A stretch of 64,000 nucleotides of DNA from Bradyrhizobium sp. Ash2021 (GTDB taxonomy: Bacteria; Pseudomonadota; Alphaproteobacteria; Rhizobiales; Xanthobacteraceae). The translations under genes and the position numbers were made by a program. Positions within the stretch are counted from its first letter, which is position 1. Each line of letters begins with the position of its first letter. The notes below the pieces were generated by a model. That model saw only the letters and a list, made by a program, of their open reading frames with translations, was not told the origin of the DNA and did no database searches. The DNA lies in contig NZ_CP100604.1 in assembly GCF_031202265.1 (NCBI RefSeq), positions 558,001-622,000 on the forward strand. The letters are read 5' to 3'. Of this stretch, positions 9,088 through 17,911 are shown piece after piece.

Positions 9088-9252
9088 GTCATTGCGAGCC
9101 AACGGGTCGGCGCAGAGCGCCGCCCGATGACAGGCTCCGCGAAACAATCCATCTCGCCGCGCGAAGAAAGGAAGAAAGAATGGATTGCTTCGTCGCGGAG
9201 TTTATCATCGGGCCGGCCAAAGGCCGGACCCGTTGGCTCCTCGCAATGACGT
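9088..9252. repeat. Compound palindromic intergenic repeat (CGTCATTGCGAG family)
   Basis: Outer arms CGTCATTGCGAG and CTCGCAATGACG enclose inner inverted arms (CAATCCAT...ATGGATTG), and a nested module GCGGAGTTTATCATCGGGCC at 9195-9214 has a partner CCCGATGACAGGCTCCGC. The same 20-base module recurs exactly at 31515-31534. It lies between convergent genes and can fold into a long hairpin. Confidence 0.8.
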
Positions 9253-9268
9253 GGAGGGAGAGCGTGGC

Positions 9269-9841
9269 TCAATACGCCTCTTTCGCGTCCGCCTCCTGGC
9301 TGGTCTGGATGAGGTCAAAGCTCTGTTCGATCTTGCCGAGCAGTGCTGCAAAATCCTTTCGCTCCTGCGCGGACAGGCACGACAGAATCTCCTGCTCCTT
9401 GCGCAGCAGGCGCGGGATCAACTCCTCGTACAGCGCCTTGCCCTTGCGGGTCATGCGCAGGCGGAATTCGCGGCGGTCGTCCGCATTCTCGACGCGCTCG
9501 ACCAGTTGCCGCTCCATCAGCGCCGTAACCGCGCGGCTGATGGTCGATTTATGGGTCCGGGTGCACTGGGCGATGTATTGTGCACTGCAGGCGTCATTGC
9601 GGAAACCGAGCGTCGCCAGCACCCGCCATTCCGGGATGTCGAGCCCGTACCGCGCCTGATACTCGCCGGACAGCGCGGAACTGACTTCGGCCGCCAGCCG
9701 GTTCAGGCGAAACGGCACGAAATGGAAAAGGTCGAGCCGTCGCTTTCTGGCGGCGGTTTCCTCGCGGGAGTCCGCATCGACCCCGGATCGGGTCCGGGGC
9801 ATGCTCTCGCCTGAAGACGTCTTTGCCAAAAATCGCTCCAA
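9269..9841 (-). CDS. MarR-family transcriptional regulator
   Basis: A 190-residue winged-helix DNA-binding protein. After a charged N-terminal extension of about 40 residues, the MarR core starts at LDLFHFVPFRLNRLAAEV. The recognition helix region reads CTRTHKSTISRAVTALMERQLVERV and the wing contains DDRREFRLRMTRKG. It is divergent to an FAD hydroxylase gene of homogentisate metabolism. An inverted repeat at 9878-9895 lies between them, so it probably represses that operon and releases it on binding an aromatic acid. That regulation is inference. Confidence 0.88.
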   Translation of the reverse strand: MERFLAKTSSGESMPRTRSGVDADSREETAARKRRLDLFHFVPFRLNRLAAEVSSALSGEYQARYGLDIPEWRVLATLGFRNDACSAQYIAQCTRTHKSTISRAVTALMERQLVERVENADDRREFRLRMTRKGKALYEELIPRLLRKEQEILSCLSAQERKDFAALLGKIEQSFDLIQTSQEADAKEAY

Positions 9842-9877
9842 TTTGAGTTGACGCCGGGGCTCGCAGCGGGTTTAAGA

Positions 9878-9895
9878 TAGTTGCAGATGCGACTA
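9878..9895. promoter_or_regulatory. Candidate MarR operator between marR and the hydroxylase operon
   Basis: Inverted repeat TAGTTGC-AGAT-GCGACTA with 7-base arms and one mismatch. Spacing and length are typical of MarR sites. It lies 37 bases upstream of the regulator start and about 42 bases upstream of the hydroxylase ATG. Confidence 0.5.
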
Positions 9896-9937
9896 ATTTA
9901 GCAAGTTCGCACGCCCTTGGCTAGTCGCAAGGTGACC

Positions 9938-11551
9938 ATGGCGCAGACCAAGACCCAGTTCGGTTATCGCCGCCACCCCGATCAGGATCGGGCGGGCGGC
10001 AATGCTGCGGAATATCCCGTCGTCGTGGTCGGCGCCGGACCGGTCGGGCTGTCGCTGGCGATCGACCTGGCGCAGCGTGGCCAAAGCGTGGTGCTGCTCG
10101 ACGACGCCGACCGGATCGGCGAGGGCTCGCGAGCGATCTGCTTTTCCAAACGCTCGCTGGAGTTCTGGGACCGGCTCGGCATTGGCCAGCGCATGGTCGA
10201 CAAGGGCGTGGTGTGGAGCGTCGGCAAGATCTTTCACGGCGCGTCGCAGCTTTACCAGTTCAATCTGTTGCCGGAGCAGGGCCACAAGCGGCCGGCCTTC
10301 ATCAACCTGCAGCAATTCTATGCCGAGGCCTATCTGGTCGATCGCGTCGGGGAGCTTGCTGCCATCGACCTGCGCTGGCGCAACAAGGTGGTCGGGCTCG
10401 AGCAGCGCAATGACCATGCGGTTTTGAAGGTCGAGACGCCGGATGGGCCTTACAAGCTGCACGCCAGGTTCGTCGTCGCCTGCGACGGCGCCCGCTCGTC
10501 GCTGCGAAAGATGGTGGGTGCGGAATTCACCGGCCAGGTGTTCGAGGACCAGTTTTTGATCGCCGACGTCAAGATGACGGCGGAATTTCCGACCGAACGC
10601 TGGTTCTGGTTCGACCCGCCGTTCCATGCCGGCCGCTCGGCGCTCCTGCACAAGCAGCCCGACGACATCTGGCGCATCGACCTGCAGCTCAGCCGGTTTG
10701 CGGATCCCGCGTCCGAAAAACAGCCGGAGAACGTGCGGCCGCGGATCGCGCGCATGCTGGGCCATGACAAGTTCGATTTCGAATGGATCTCGCTGTACAA
10801 ATTCCAGTGCCGGCGGATGGACAAGTTCATCCATGGCCGGGTGATTTTTGCCGGCGATGCCGCCCATCAGGTTTCGCCGTTCGGCGCGCGCGGCGCCAAT
10901 TCGGGCCTCGAGGACGCCGAGAACATCGCCTGGAAACTCGATCGCGTCTTGCGCAGACGGTCGCCGGAGGCGCTGCTGCAGAGCTATCACGCCGAGCGCA
11001 GCGCCGCGGCGGATGAAAACATCCGGGAGTCGACTCGCTCGACCGATTTCATGGCGCCCGCCTCCCATCAGGAGGCGCGGCTGCGCAAGGCCGTGCTGTC
11101 GCTGGCAAAGGAAACCGAATTCGGCAAGCGCATGGTCAATGGCGGGCGGCTGTCGGTGCCTTCGATCTATGACTCGCCGCTGTCGACCGCCGACCATGAC
11201 ATTTGGCGCGGCGGCCCGCGGCCCGGCGCGTCGATGCTGGACGCACCGATCGCCGAACGATCCGGCGATTCGACGTTCCTGACCGAAGCCTTCATCAAGC
11301 AGGGAACGCGGTTCACGCTGCTGGAATTCGGCAATGGTGCGGCCGCGGATCCGCCGGAGAGCCTGGGCGTGATCCGCATCGGCGGCGACGATGGCTTTGT
11401 CGATTCCTCCGGTCTTGCCGGTGCGCGGTACGATGCCGAGCCCGGTACGGCCTATCTGCTGCGGCCCGACGGCTATGTCGCGGCGCGCTTCCGGCATCCG
11501 ACGCGACCTGTACTCGATGCCGCACTGGCGCGTGCTTCCGGGTTGAATTGA
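9938..11551 (+). CDS. FAD-dependent aromatic hydroxylase, resembling 3-hydroxyphenylacetate 6-hydroxylase flavoprotein
   Basis: A 537-residue class A flavin hydroxylase. The N-terminal FAD motif VVVVGAGPVGLSLA is near residues 27-40. CDGARSSLRKMVG carries the DG motif, and FAGDAAHQVSPFGARGANSG carries the GD motif that holds the FAD ribityl chain. A C-terminal thioredoxin-like domain is present as in MhpA-type enzymes. The next gene encodes a 75-residue partner and homogentisate dioxygenase follows. This matches the Pseudomonas MhaA/MhaB pair (large flavoprotein plus small coupling protein) that makes homogentisate from 3-hydroxyphenylacetate. The substrate is inferred from this context. ATG 9938 has AAGGTG just upstream; a TTG at 9917 is less likely. 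Confidence 0.85.
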   Translation: MAQTKTQFGYRRHPDQDRAGGNAAEYPVVVVGAGPVGLSLAIDLAQRGQSVVLLDDADRIGEGSRAICFSKRSLEFWDRLGIGQRMVDKGVVWSVGKIFHGASQLYQFNLLPEQGHKRPAFINLQQFYAEAYLVDRVGELAAIDLRWRNKVVGLEQRNDHAVLKVETPDGPYKLHARFVVACDGARSSLRKMVGAEFTGQVFEDQFLIADVKMTAEFPTERWFWFDPPFHAGRSALLHKQPDDIWRIDLQLSRFADPASEKQPENVRPRIARMLGHDKFDFEWISLYKFQCRRMDKFIHGRVIFAGDAAHQVSPFGARGANSGLEDAENIAWKLDRVLRRRSPEALLQSYHAERSAAADENIRESTRSTDFMAPASHQEARLRKAVLSLAKETEFGKRMVNGGRLSVPSIYDSPLSTADHDIWRGGPRPGASMLDAPIAERSGDSTFLTEAFIKQGTRFTLLEFGNGAAADPPESLGVIRIGGDDGFVDSSGLAGARYDAEPGTAYLLRPDGYVAARFRHPTRPVLDAALARASGLN

Positions 11552-11560
11552 GGTTTTGCC

Positions 11561-11788
11561 ATGGCGCTGTCCACCAGTTCGAATTTCGCCAAGCCGGACG
11601 ACGCCTTTCGCGCCATCGTCGAGGCGCATCGCGGATTGAGCGACGCGCAAAGCGCCGATCTCGATGCGGCGCTGGTGCTGGTGCTCGCCAACCACATCGG
11701 CGATCTCGACGTGCTGAATGAGGCGATTGTGCTCGCCAAGCGGCGGATGCTGGATGACAGTCAGCAGCAACAACAGCAACAACAATAG
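11561..11788 (+). CDS. DUF2783 small protein with polyglutamine tail, possible hydroxylase coupling protein
   Basis: A 75-residue protein with two predicted helices (PDDAFRAIVEAHRGLSDAQS and LVLVLANHIGDLDVLNEAIVLAKR) ending in a run of eight glutamines encoded by CAG/CAA repeats. It starts 9 bases after the FAD hydroxylase stop. DUF2783 genes typically accompany such hydroxylases. By analogy with MhaB it may couple flavin reduction to substrate hydroxylation. The tail could vary in length between strains. Confidence 0.75.
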   Translation: MALSTSSNFAKPDDAFRAIVEAHRGLSDAQSADLDAALVLVLANHIGDLDVLNEAIVLAKRRMLDDSQQQQQQQQ

Positions 11789-11822
11789 ATCACGGTCTTT
11801 AACGAAGTCAGGAATGGATTTG

Positions 11823-12791
11823 ATGGCCAAAGGTACTGCCAAGGGTTTCGCGTCGACGACCGACATGGCGGAGAAGAAGATCACCTTCTCCGAGATCGGC
11901 ACCGATCTCTATGCGTTTACCGCCGAAGGCGATCCCAATTCCGCTGTGATCGTCGGCGACGACGGCTGCCTGGTGTTCGACGCGCAGGCGACGCCCGCGA
12001 TGGCCCATAAGGTGATCGAGCGGGTCCGCACCGTCACCGACAAGCCGATCAAATATGTGGTGCTGTCGCATTATCACGCTGTGCGCGTGCTCGGGGCTTC
12101 CGCCTACAAGGCGCAGGCGGTGATCGCCTCTCAAGAGACCTATCGGCTGGTCGCAGAGCGCGGCCAGCAGGACTGGGATTCCGAATACGGCCGCTTCCCG
12201 CGCCTGTTCCAGGACGCCCAGAGCATTCCTGGCCTGACCTGGCCGACGCTGACCTTCGAAGGCGAGATGTCGATCTATCTGGGGAAACGCGAGGTGCGGC
12301 TGATGCAACTCGGCGCCGGTCACACGTCAGGCGATATCGTCGCCTGGGTGCCGGACGCCGAGGTGATGTTCTCCGGCGATCTGATCGAATATCATTCGGC
12401 GTGCTATTGCGGCGACGCGCATTTGCGCGAATGGCCGGCGACGCTGAACGAAATTCGCGCCTTCAATCCCAAGGCGATCGCGCCGGGCCGTGGCGACGCG
12501 CTGAAAGGTCTTTCGACCGGCCGCGACGCGATCGCGATGACGCGCGATTTCGTCACCTCGCTCTATGGCGCGGCCGAAACATCGGTCGCCAGGGGCCGCA
12601 ACCTCAAGGAATCGATGGCGGCGACGCGCGAGGTGATGGACCCGAAATTTTCCAGCTTCGCGATCTACGAACATTGTCTGCCGTTCAACGTCTCGCGCGC
12701 GTTCGACGAGGCCTCGGGAATCGACGATCCCGTAATCTGGACCGACCAGCGCGACCAGGAAATGTGGGCCGCCCTGCAAGGAGGAGGATGA
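11823..12791 (+). CDS. MBL-fold metallo-hydrolase with incomplete metal motif
   Basis: A 322-residue metallo-beta-lactamase fold protein. The usual HxHxDH motif reads [11 protein letters not shown], so the aspartate and third histidine are missing. The later histidine (GAGHTSGD) and aspartate ([10 protein letters not shown]) remain. It may bind a single metal or act on a non-standard substrate. The gene sits between the hydroxylase pair and hmgA and overlaps hmgA's first possible start (ATGA). ATG 11823 is chosen because AGGA lies nine bases upstream; ATG 11814 is nearly as good. Its role in tyrosine or phenylacetate breakdown is unknown. Confidence 0.82.
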   Translation: MAKGTAKGFASTTDMAEKKITFSEIGTDLYAFTAEGDPNSAVIVGDDGCLVFDAQATPAMAHKVIERVRTVTDKPIKYVVLSHYHAVRVLGASAYKAQAVIASQETYRLVAERGQQDWDSEYGRFPRLFQDAQSIPGLTWPTLTFEGEMSIYLGKREVRLMQLGAGHTSGDIVAWVPDAEVMFSGDLIEYHSACYCGDAHLREWPATLNEIRAFNPKAIAPGRGDALKGLSTGRDAIAMTRDFVTSLYGAAETSVARGRNLKESMAATREVMDPKFSSFAIYEHCLPFNVSRAFDEASGIDDPVIWTDQRDQEMWAALQGGG

Positions 12792-12793
12792 CC

Positions 12794-14140
12794 ATGAATA
12801 TCAACACCTCGCCTGACGCGATCAATCGCAACGCCGTCAGCGTCACGCCGGGCTACATGTCCGGCTTCGGCAACAGCTTTGAAACCGAGGCGCTGCCGGG
12901 CGCGCTGCCGAGGGGGCGCAATTCACCACAGCGCTGCGCCTACGGGCTCTATGCCGAGCAGCTCTCGGGCTCGCCATTCACGGCGCCGCGTGGCGCCAAT
13001 GAGCGCTCGTGGCTGTATCGCATCCGGCCGTCGGTGAGGCATTCCGGGCGCTTTGCGAAGGTCGACGCCGGGCTTTGGCGCACCGCGCCATGCCTTGAAT
13101 ACGATTTACCGATCGCGCAGCTCCGCTGGGATCCGGCGCCGATCCCGAAAGAGGATCAGACGTTCCTGCAGGGCGTGCAGACCATGACCACCGCAGGCGA
13201 CGCCAACACCCAGGCCGGCATGGCCGCGCACGTCTATCTGATCACGAAATCGATGGTCGATCAGCATTTCTACAATGCCGATGGTGAGATGATGTTCGTA
13301 GCCCAGCAGGGCAATTTGCGCTTCGTCACCGAGTTCGGCCGGATTGATATCGAGCCCGGCGAGATTGCGGTGATCCCTCGCGGCGTCAAGTTCCGCGTCG
13401 AGGTTCCTTCGGGTCCCGCGCGCGGCTACGCTTGCGAGAATTACGGCGGCGCCTTCACGCTGCCGGAACGCGGGCCGATCGGCGCCAATTGCCTGGCCAA
13501 TTCCCGCGACTTCCTCACGCCCGTCGCGGCCTATGAAGACAAGGACACGCCGACCGAACTGTTCGTGAAATGGGGCGGCGCGCTGTTCAAGACGACGCTC
13601 CCGCATTCGCCGATCGATGTGGTGGCGTGGCACGGCAATTACGCGCCCTACAAATACGATTTGCGCACCTTCTCGCCGGTCGGCGCCGTCGGCTTCGACC
13701 ATCCCGATCCCTCGATCTTCACCGTGCTGACCGCGCCCTCGGAAACGCCGGGCACCGCGAATATCGATTTTGTGATCTTTCCGGAGCGCTGGATGGTGGC
13801 GGAAAACACCTTCCGTCCGCCCTGGTATCACATGAACATCATGTCGGAGTTCATGGGGCTGATCTACGGCGTCTACGACGCCAAGCCGCAGGGCTTTACC
13901 CCCGGCGGCATCAGCCTGCACAACATGATGCTGCCGCACGGCCCGGATCGCGACGCCTTCAATCACGCCAGTAATTCGGAGCTGAAGCCGGTCAAGCTGA
14001 CCGGCACCATGGCGTTCATGTTCGAGACGCGATACCCGCAGCGCGTCACCGCGCATGCGGCGAAGTCGTCGACCCTGCAGGACGATTACGCCGATTGCTG
14101 GAACGGGCTGGAAAAGCGCTTCGATCCGAATAAGCCGTAG
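12794..14140 (+). CDS. hmgA: Homogentisate 1,2-dioxygenase
   Basis: A 448-residue iron enzyme that opens the homogentisate ring to maleylacetoacetate, the central step of tyrosine and phenylacetate breakdown. Recognisable segments are [21 protein letters not shown] at the N-terminus, [31 protein letters not shown], and [16 protein letters not shown] with iron ligands near the C-terminus. IgG-like cupin fold and length are normal. AAGGAGG at 12778-12784 is best spaced for the ATG at 12794. An earlier ATG at 12788 overlaps the stop of the preceding gene. fahA follows after a palindromic repeat. Confidence 0.97.
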   Translation: MNINTSPDAINRNAVSVTPGYMSGFGNSFETEALPGALPRGRNSPQRCAYGLYAEQLSGSPFTAPRGANERSWLYRIRPSVRHSGRFAKVDAGLWRTAPCLEYDLPIAQLRWDPAPIPKEDQTFLQGVQTMTTAGDANTQAGMAAHVYLITKSMVDQHFYNADGEMMFVAQQGNLRFVTEFGRIDIEPGEIAVIPRGVKFRVEVPSGPARGYACENYGGAFTLPERGPIGANCLANSRDFLTPVAAYEDKDTPTELFVKWGGALFKTTLPHSPIDVVAWHGNYAPYKYDLRTFSPVGAVGFDHPDPSIFTVLTAPSETPGTANIDFVIFPERWMVAENTFRPPWYHMNIMSEFMGLIYGVYDAKPQGFTPGGISLHNMMLPHGPDRDAFNHASNSELKPVKLTGTMAFMFETRYPQRVTAHAAKSSTLQDDYADCWNGLEKRFDPNKP

Positions 14141-14153
14141 GCATCGTTCTCTC

Positions 14154-14252
14154 CGTCATTCCGGGGCGCGCGAAGCGCGAGCCCGGAATCCATAACCACG
14201 ATCGTGAGTATGGATTCCGGGCCTGCGCCAAGGGGCGCATCCCGGAATGACG
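14154..14252. repeat. Palindromic intergenic repeat (CGTCATTCCGGG family), copy 1
   Basis: Arms CGTCATTCCGGG and CCCGGAATGACG bracket inner arms CCCGGAATCCATAA and TATGGATTCCGGG. A second copy in the other arrangement lies at 17803-17902. The element separates hmgA from fahA and could attenuate or stabilise the transcript. Confidence 0.8.
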
Positions 14253-14291
14253 AGGGATAAACTTCGTCGAGAATTCAGCAGGAATAGAATT

Positions 14292-15563
14292 GTGCCCCAC
14301 CCCAACGATCCCACCCTCCGCTCCTTCATAACAGTCGATCCCACCTCGGACTTCTCGATCCAGAACCTCCCTTACGGCGTGTTCTCGGCAAAAGACGGTC
14401 TTGCCCCCAGCGTCGGCGTTGCGATCGGCGATTACGTGCTCGATCTCTGGGAGCTGGAGCAGGACTCCAGGCTGGATGTCGGCCCGCTTGGCGTGTTCTC
14501 GGCGCCATCACTCAATCCCTTCATGGCGCTGGGGCCGAAGGTATGGTCGCGCACCCGTGCGCGGATCAGCGAACTCTTGCTCCACGACAATCCGGAACTG
14601 CGCGACAATGATGAGCTTCGCCGGCGCGCGCTGGTGCCGATGGCGGATGTGAAACTGCATCTGCCGATCGCGGTCGCCGGCTACACCGATTTCTATTCGT
14701 CGAAGGAGCACGCCACCAATGTCGGCGTCATGTTCCGCGGCAAGGACAATGCGCTGCAGCCGAACTGGCTGCACATGCCTATCGGCTACAACGGCCGCGC
14801 CTCGACCGTTGTGGTCAGCGGCACCAGCGTGCGCCGTCCGCGCGGGCAGTTGAAGCCGCCGACCGCCGATGTCCCGAGCTTTGGGCCGTGCAAGCGGCTC
14901 GATTTCGAGCTCGAGATAGGCGTGGTGGTCGGGCAGCCGTCGCCGATCGGCGAGATGCTGACCGAGAAGCAGGCCGAACAGATGATCTTCGGCTTCGTGA
15001 TCCTGAACGACTGGAGCGCGCGCGACATCCAGCAGTGGGAATATGTCCCGCTGGGACCGTTCCAGGCCAAAGCCTTTGCGACCTCGATCAGCCCGTGGAT
15101 CGTGACCCGCGAGGCGCTGGAGCCGTTCCGTATGCGAGGTCCGGCGCAGGATCCGGTGCCGCTGCCCTATCTGCGGCAGGCGCAGCCGAACAACTACGAC
15201 ATGCGGCTCGATGTGGCCCTGCGCGCGGCGCCGATGAAAGTGGCCGCCAATATCTCAAGCACCAATTTCAAATACATGTACTGGTCGTCGGTGCAGCAGC
15301 TCGTGCACCACGCCTCGTCCGGCTGCGCCATGAATGTCGGCGATCTCTTAGGCAGCGGCACCATCTCCGGCCCGGAAAAGAACCAGCGCGGCAGCCTGCT
15401 GGAAATCAGCTGGAACGGCACCGAGCCGCTCGAACTGCCCGGCGGCGTCAAGCGCACTTTTCTCGAAGACGGCGATTCACTGGTGATGCGCGGCTGGTGC
15501 CAGGGCGACGGCTATCGCGTCGGCTTCGGCGAGGTCGAGGGGACGATTTTGGCGGCGGAATGA
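14292..15563 (+). CDS. fahA: Fumarylacetoacetase
   Basis: A 423-residue hydrolase that splits fumarylacetoacetate into fumarate and acetoacetate, the last step of homogentisate breakdown. The N-terminal SH3-like part contains NLPYGVFSAKDG. The catalytic FAH domain contains DFYSSKEHATNVGVMFR with the active-site histidine, DFELEIGVVVG with metal-binding acids, and ILNDWSARDIQQWEYVPLGP. The start is a GTG preceded by AGCAGGAA; an upstream ATG at 14247 would extend into the repeat and is rejected. Maleylacetoacetate isomerase is not in the window. Confidence 0.97.
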   Translation: MPHPNDPTLRSFITVDPTSDFSIQNLPYGVFSAKDGLAPSVGVAIGDYVLDLWELEQDSRLDVGPLGVFSAPSLNPFMALGPKVWSRTRARISELLLHDNPELRDNDELRRRALVPMADVKLHLPIAVAGYTDFYSSKEHATNVGVMFRGKDNALQPNWLHMPIGYNGRASTVVVSGTSVRRPRGQLKPPTADVPSFGPCKRLDFELEIGVVVGQPSPIGEMLTEKQAEQMIFGFVILNDWSARDIQQWEYVPLGPFQAKAFATSISPWIVTREALEPFRMRGPAQDPVPLPYLRQAQPNNYDMRLDVALRAAPMKVAANISSTNFKYMYWSSVQQLVHHASSGCAMNVGDLLGSGTISGPEKNQRGSLLEISWNGTEPLELPGGVKRTFLEDGDSLVMRGWCQGDGYRVGFGEVEGTILAAE

Positions 15564-15570
15564 TTCTCTC

Positions 15571-15655
15571 CGTCATTGCGAGGAGCGTAGCGACGAAGCA
15601 ATCCATTCTTTTTTCATGCCGTTAGATGGATTGCTTCGCTTCGCTCGCAATGACG
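15571..15655. repeat. Palindromic intergenic repeat (CGTCATTGCGAG family), short copy
   Basis: Arms CGTCATTGCGAG and CTCGCAATGACG with inner arms GAAGCAATCCAT and ATGGATTGCTTC, forming a long near-perfect hairpin between convergent genes. It may work as a bidirectional terminator, but it lacks T-runs. Confidence 0.8.
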
Positions 15656-15666
15656 GCGGGGAGGGA

Positions 15667-15978
15667 TCACCGCTTCTCCGGCGGAATATCCCGCAGTCTC
15701 GCCGAATGCGCGGCGATGTCCTCGAGGCTGTATTTCACATGCACGCGCTTGTCTGACGGCAACTGCTTGGTGGCGCAGACCCCGGGTCGCCACTCCTTTG
15801 AAGGCCTGATCGGCCGCGGCACAAAACCGCCGCCGCAGTTCGGGCACACGTTATGAAGCTTGTTTTCGACGCAGTCCGCGCAGAACGTGCATTCGTACGA
15901 ACAAATCCGCGCCTCCGTCGAATTCGGCGGCAGGTCCTTGTCGCAATATTCGCAGTTCGGTCGAAGTTGCAGCGCCAT
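15667..15978 (-). CDS. DUF1272 zinc-ribbon protein
   Basis: A 103-residue protein with four cysteine pairs in the first half: CEYC, CSYEC, CADC and CPNC. They are arranged as in the DUF1272 family, which is expected to bind two zincs. The second half (RPIRPSKEWRPGVCATKQLP) is a basic tail. I start at MALQLRPNCEYCDKDL, the family's normal start, not the ATG nine codons upstream. Function in the family is unknown. It sits alone between fahA and the Lrp-type regulator. Confidence 0.82.
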   Translation of the reverse strand: MALQLRPNCEYCDKDLPPNSTEARICSYECTFCADCVENKLHNVCPNCGGGFVPRPIRPSKEWRPGVCATKQLPSDKRVHVKYSLEDIAAHSARLRDIPPEKR

Positions 15979-16072
15979 GGTCGTCTCGCGATTTCTGCCT
16001 GGCAACGATCATCGCAAATCGAACGCTTGATTCGAATGACGAATATCCCTCAATTTCGGACGCGCCAGTCCG

Positions 16073-16564
16073 TTACCGCTGCAATTCCTTCAGCGGCAGC
16101 TTTGCGCTCTCCTTCAGCCGGTCCAGTACGATCGACGAGCGCACATGCGCGACGCTCTGGTGCGGCATCAGCACGTTGTTGACGATATCGGACAGGCTCT
16201 TGAGGTCGCGCAGCACGGCCTTCAGTAAATAATCGGCGTCACCGGTCAGCGAATAGGCCTCCTGAATGTCGTCGACGCGATTGACCAGCGCGCGGAATTT
16301 CTTGGCGTTGTCGGGCGAATGGGTCGCCAGCGTGATGTGAATGAAGGCGATCAGGTTGAAGCCGAGCGCCTCGCTGGCGAGGTCGGCGTGATAACCGGAA
16401 ATCACCTTGGCTTCCTCCAGCCGCATCCGCCGCCGCGAGCATTGCGACGCCGACAGGCCGACGAGATCGGCCAGTTGCTGGTTGGTCAGCCGGCCGTCGT
16501 CCTGCAGCGCGGCCAGCATTTTGAGGTCGAAGGCGTCTACCGGGATCATGCGCGAATTGTCCAT
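16073..16564 (-). CDS. Lrp/AsnC-family transcriptional regulator
   Basis: A 163-residue feast/famine regulator. The N-terminal helix-turn-helix reads DFDLK-like AFDLKMLAALQDDGRLTNQQ then LVGLSASQCSRRRMRLE. The C-terminal RAM effector domain contains YSLTGDADYLLKAVLRDL. It is divergent to hpd with about 100 bases between the starts, so it probably controls tyrosine breakdown in response to an amino acid. The ATG of MDNSRM is chosen; a longer frame from 16618 would run into the promoter region. Confidence 0.88.
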   Translation of the reverse strand: MDNSRMIPVDAFDLKMLAALQDDGRLTNQQLADLVGLSASQCSRRRMRLEEAKVISGYHADLASEALGFNLIAFIHITLATHSPDNAKKFRALVNRVDDIQEAYSLTGDADYLLKAVLRDLKSLSDIVNNVLMPHQSVAHVRSSIVLDRLKESAKLPLKELQR

Positions 16565-16670
16565 TTGATGCACAGAACGTGTATGATTATCTTCCAACAC
16601 GGGTCCTTTTGCATGCACTTTGCGCCCGGTGTGGCCGAAACTCCGTGCACCAAATCAGGGAGATTCCGCC

Positions 16671-17789
16671 ATGGGTCCATTTCCGCACGACGCGCCGGCC
16701 GCCACCATCAGCGCCGACAATCCGATGGGCACCGACGGGTTCGAATTCGTCGAATACGCGCATCCCCGGCCGGAAGAGCTGCACGCGCTGTTCAAGCTGA
16801 TGGGTTATGTGCCGGTCGCCCGTCACAAGGCCAAGAAGATCACGGTCTATCGTCAGGGCGACATCAATTATCTCGTCAACGAGGAGCCCGGCACCCACGG
16901 TTTTGGCTTTGTCGCCGCGCATGGCCCGTGCGCGCCGTCGATGGCGTTTCGCGTGGTAGATGCCAGGCAGGCCTATGAACGCGCACTGTCGCTCGGCGCG
17001 GAACCGGCAGACATTTCATCGGCGCAGAAGACGCTCGACGTTCCCGCCATCAAGGGCATTGGCGGCAGCCTGCTCTATTTCGTCGATCGTTACGGCGCCA
17101 AGGGTTCGGCCTATGACGCCGAATTCGAATGGCTCGGCGCGCAGAATCCGCGGCCGGTTGGCGCGGGCCTGTTCTATCTCGATCATCTCACCCACAACGT
17201 CCATCGTGGCCGCATGGATGTCTGGACCGGGTTCTACGAAAAACTGTTCAATTTCCGCCAGATCCGTTTCTTCGATATCGAGGGGCGTGCTTCTGGTCTG
17301 TTCTCGCGGGCGTTGACCAGCCCCGACGGCAAGATCCGGATCCCGATCAACGAGGACGCCGGCGATTCCGGCCAGATCGAGGAATATCTCCACATCTATC
17401 GTGGCGAGGGCATCCAGCACATCGCCTGCGGCGCGCGGGATATTTACGCGACGGTCGAAGATTTGCGCGACGCCGGCCTGCCGTTCATGCCGCCGCCACC
17501 CGAAACCTATTTTGAAAAGATCGATGCGCGCTTGCCCGAACACGGCGAGGATGTCGCGCGCCTGAAGCGCGATGGCATTTTGATCGACGGCGAAGGCGTC
17601 GTCGATGGCGGCCACACCAAGGTCCTGTTGCAGATATTTTCGGCGAATGCGATCGGGCCGATCTTCTTCGAATTCATCCAGCGCAAGGGCGACGATGGCT
17701 TTGGCGAAGGCAATTTCAAGGCGCTGTTCGAATCGATCGAGGAGGATCAGATTCGCAGAGGTGTGCTGAAGGTGGAAAACGCGGCGTAG
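16671..17789 (+). CDS. hpd: 4-hydroxyphenylpyruvate dioxygenase
   Basis: A 372-residue non-haem iron(II) enzyme converting 4-hydroxyphenylpyruvate to homogentisate in tyrosine catabolism. Two vicinal-oxygen-chelate domains are present. Iron ligands are the histidines in LDHLTHNVHRGRMD and GIQHIACGARDI and the glutamate in IFFEFIQRKGDDGFGEGNF. AGGGAG lies at the right distance before the ATG. It supplies homogentisate to the hmgA and fahA products encoded about 2.5 kb upstream. Confidence 0.96.
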   Translation: MGPFPHDAPAATISADNPMGTDGFEFVEYAHPRPEELHALFKLMGYVPVARHKAKKITVYRQGDINYLVNEEPGTHGFGFVAAHGPCAPSMAFRVVDARQAYERALSLGAEPADISSAQKTLDVPAIKGIGGSLLYFVDRYGAKGSAYDAEFEWLGAQNPRPVGAGLFYLDHLTHNVHRGRMDVWTGFYEKLFNFRQIRFFDIEGRASGLFSRALTSPDGKIRIPINEDAGDSGQIEEYLHIYRGEGIQHIACGARDIYATVEDLRDAGLPFMPPPPETYFEKIDARLPEHGEDVARLKRDGILIDGEGVVDGGHTKVLLQIFSANAIGPIFFEFIQRKGDDGFGEGNFKALFESIEEDQIRRGVLKVENAA

Positions 17790-17802
17790 TCTCAATTACT
17801 TT

Positions 17803-17902
17803 CGTCATTCCGGGATGCGCCTTTTGGCGCAGGCCCGGAATCCGTACTCACGGATCGTGGTTATGGATTCCGGGCTCGTGCTTCGCACGCCCCGGAATGA
17901 CG
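17803..17902. repeat. Palindromic intergenic repeat (CGTCATTCCGGG family), copy 2
   Basis: Same arms as the copy at 14154-14252, with the inner loop order reversed (GATGCGCC half first). It lies between the convergent hpd and CoA-transferase genes. Confidence 0.8.
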
Positions 17903-17911
17903 GAGAGTTTG

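Noticed and set aside
11748..11788. CAG/CAA repeat as a CRISPR-like or non-coding repeat
   Set aside because: It is the in-frame 3' end of the DUF2783 gene encoding glutamines. No CRISPR array with regular spacers was seen anywhere in the window.
9893..11902. Minus-strand ORF of 669 codons over the FAD hydroxylase
   Set aside because: Shadow of the plus-strand hydroxylase; no recognisable motifs, and the plus frame has FAD signatures throughout.
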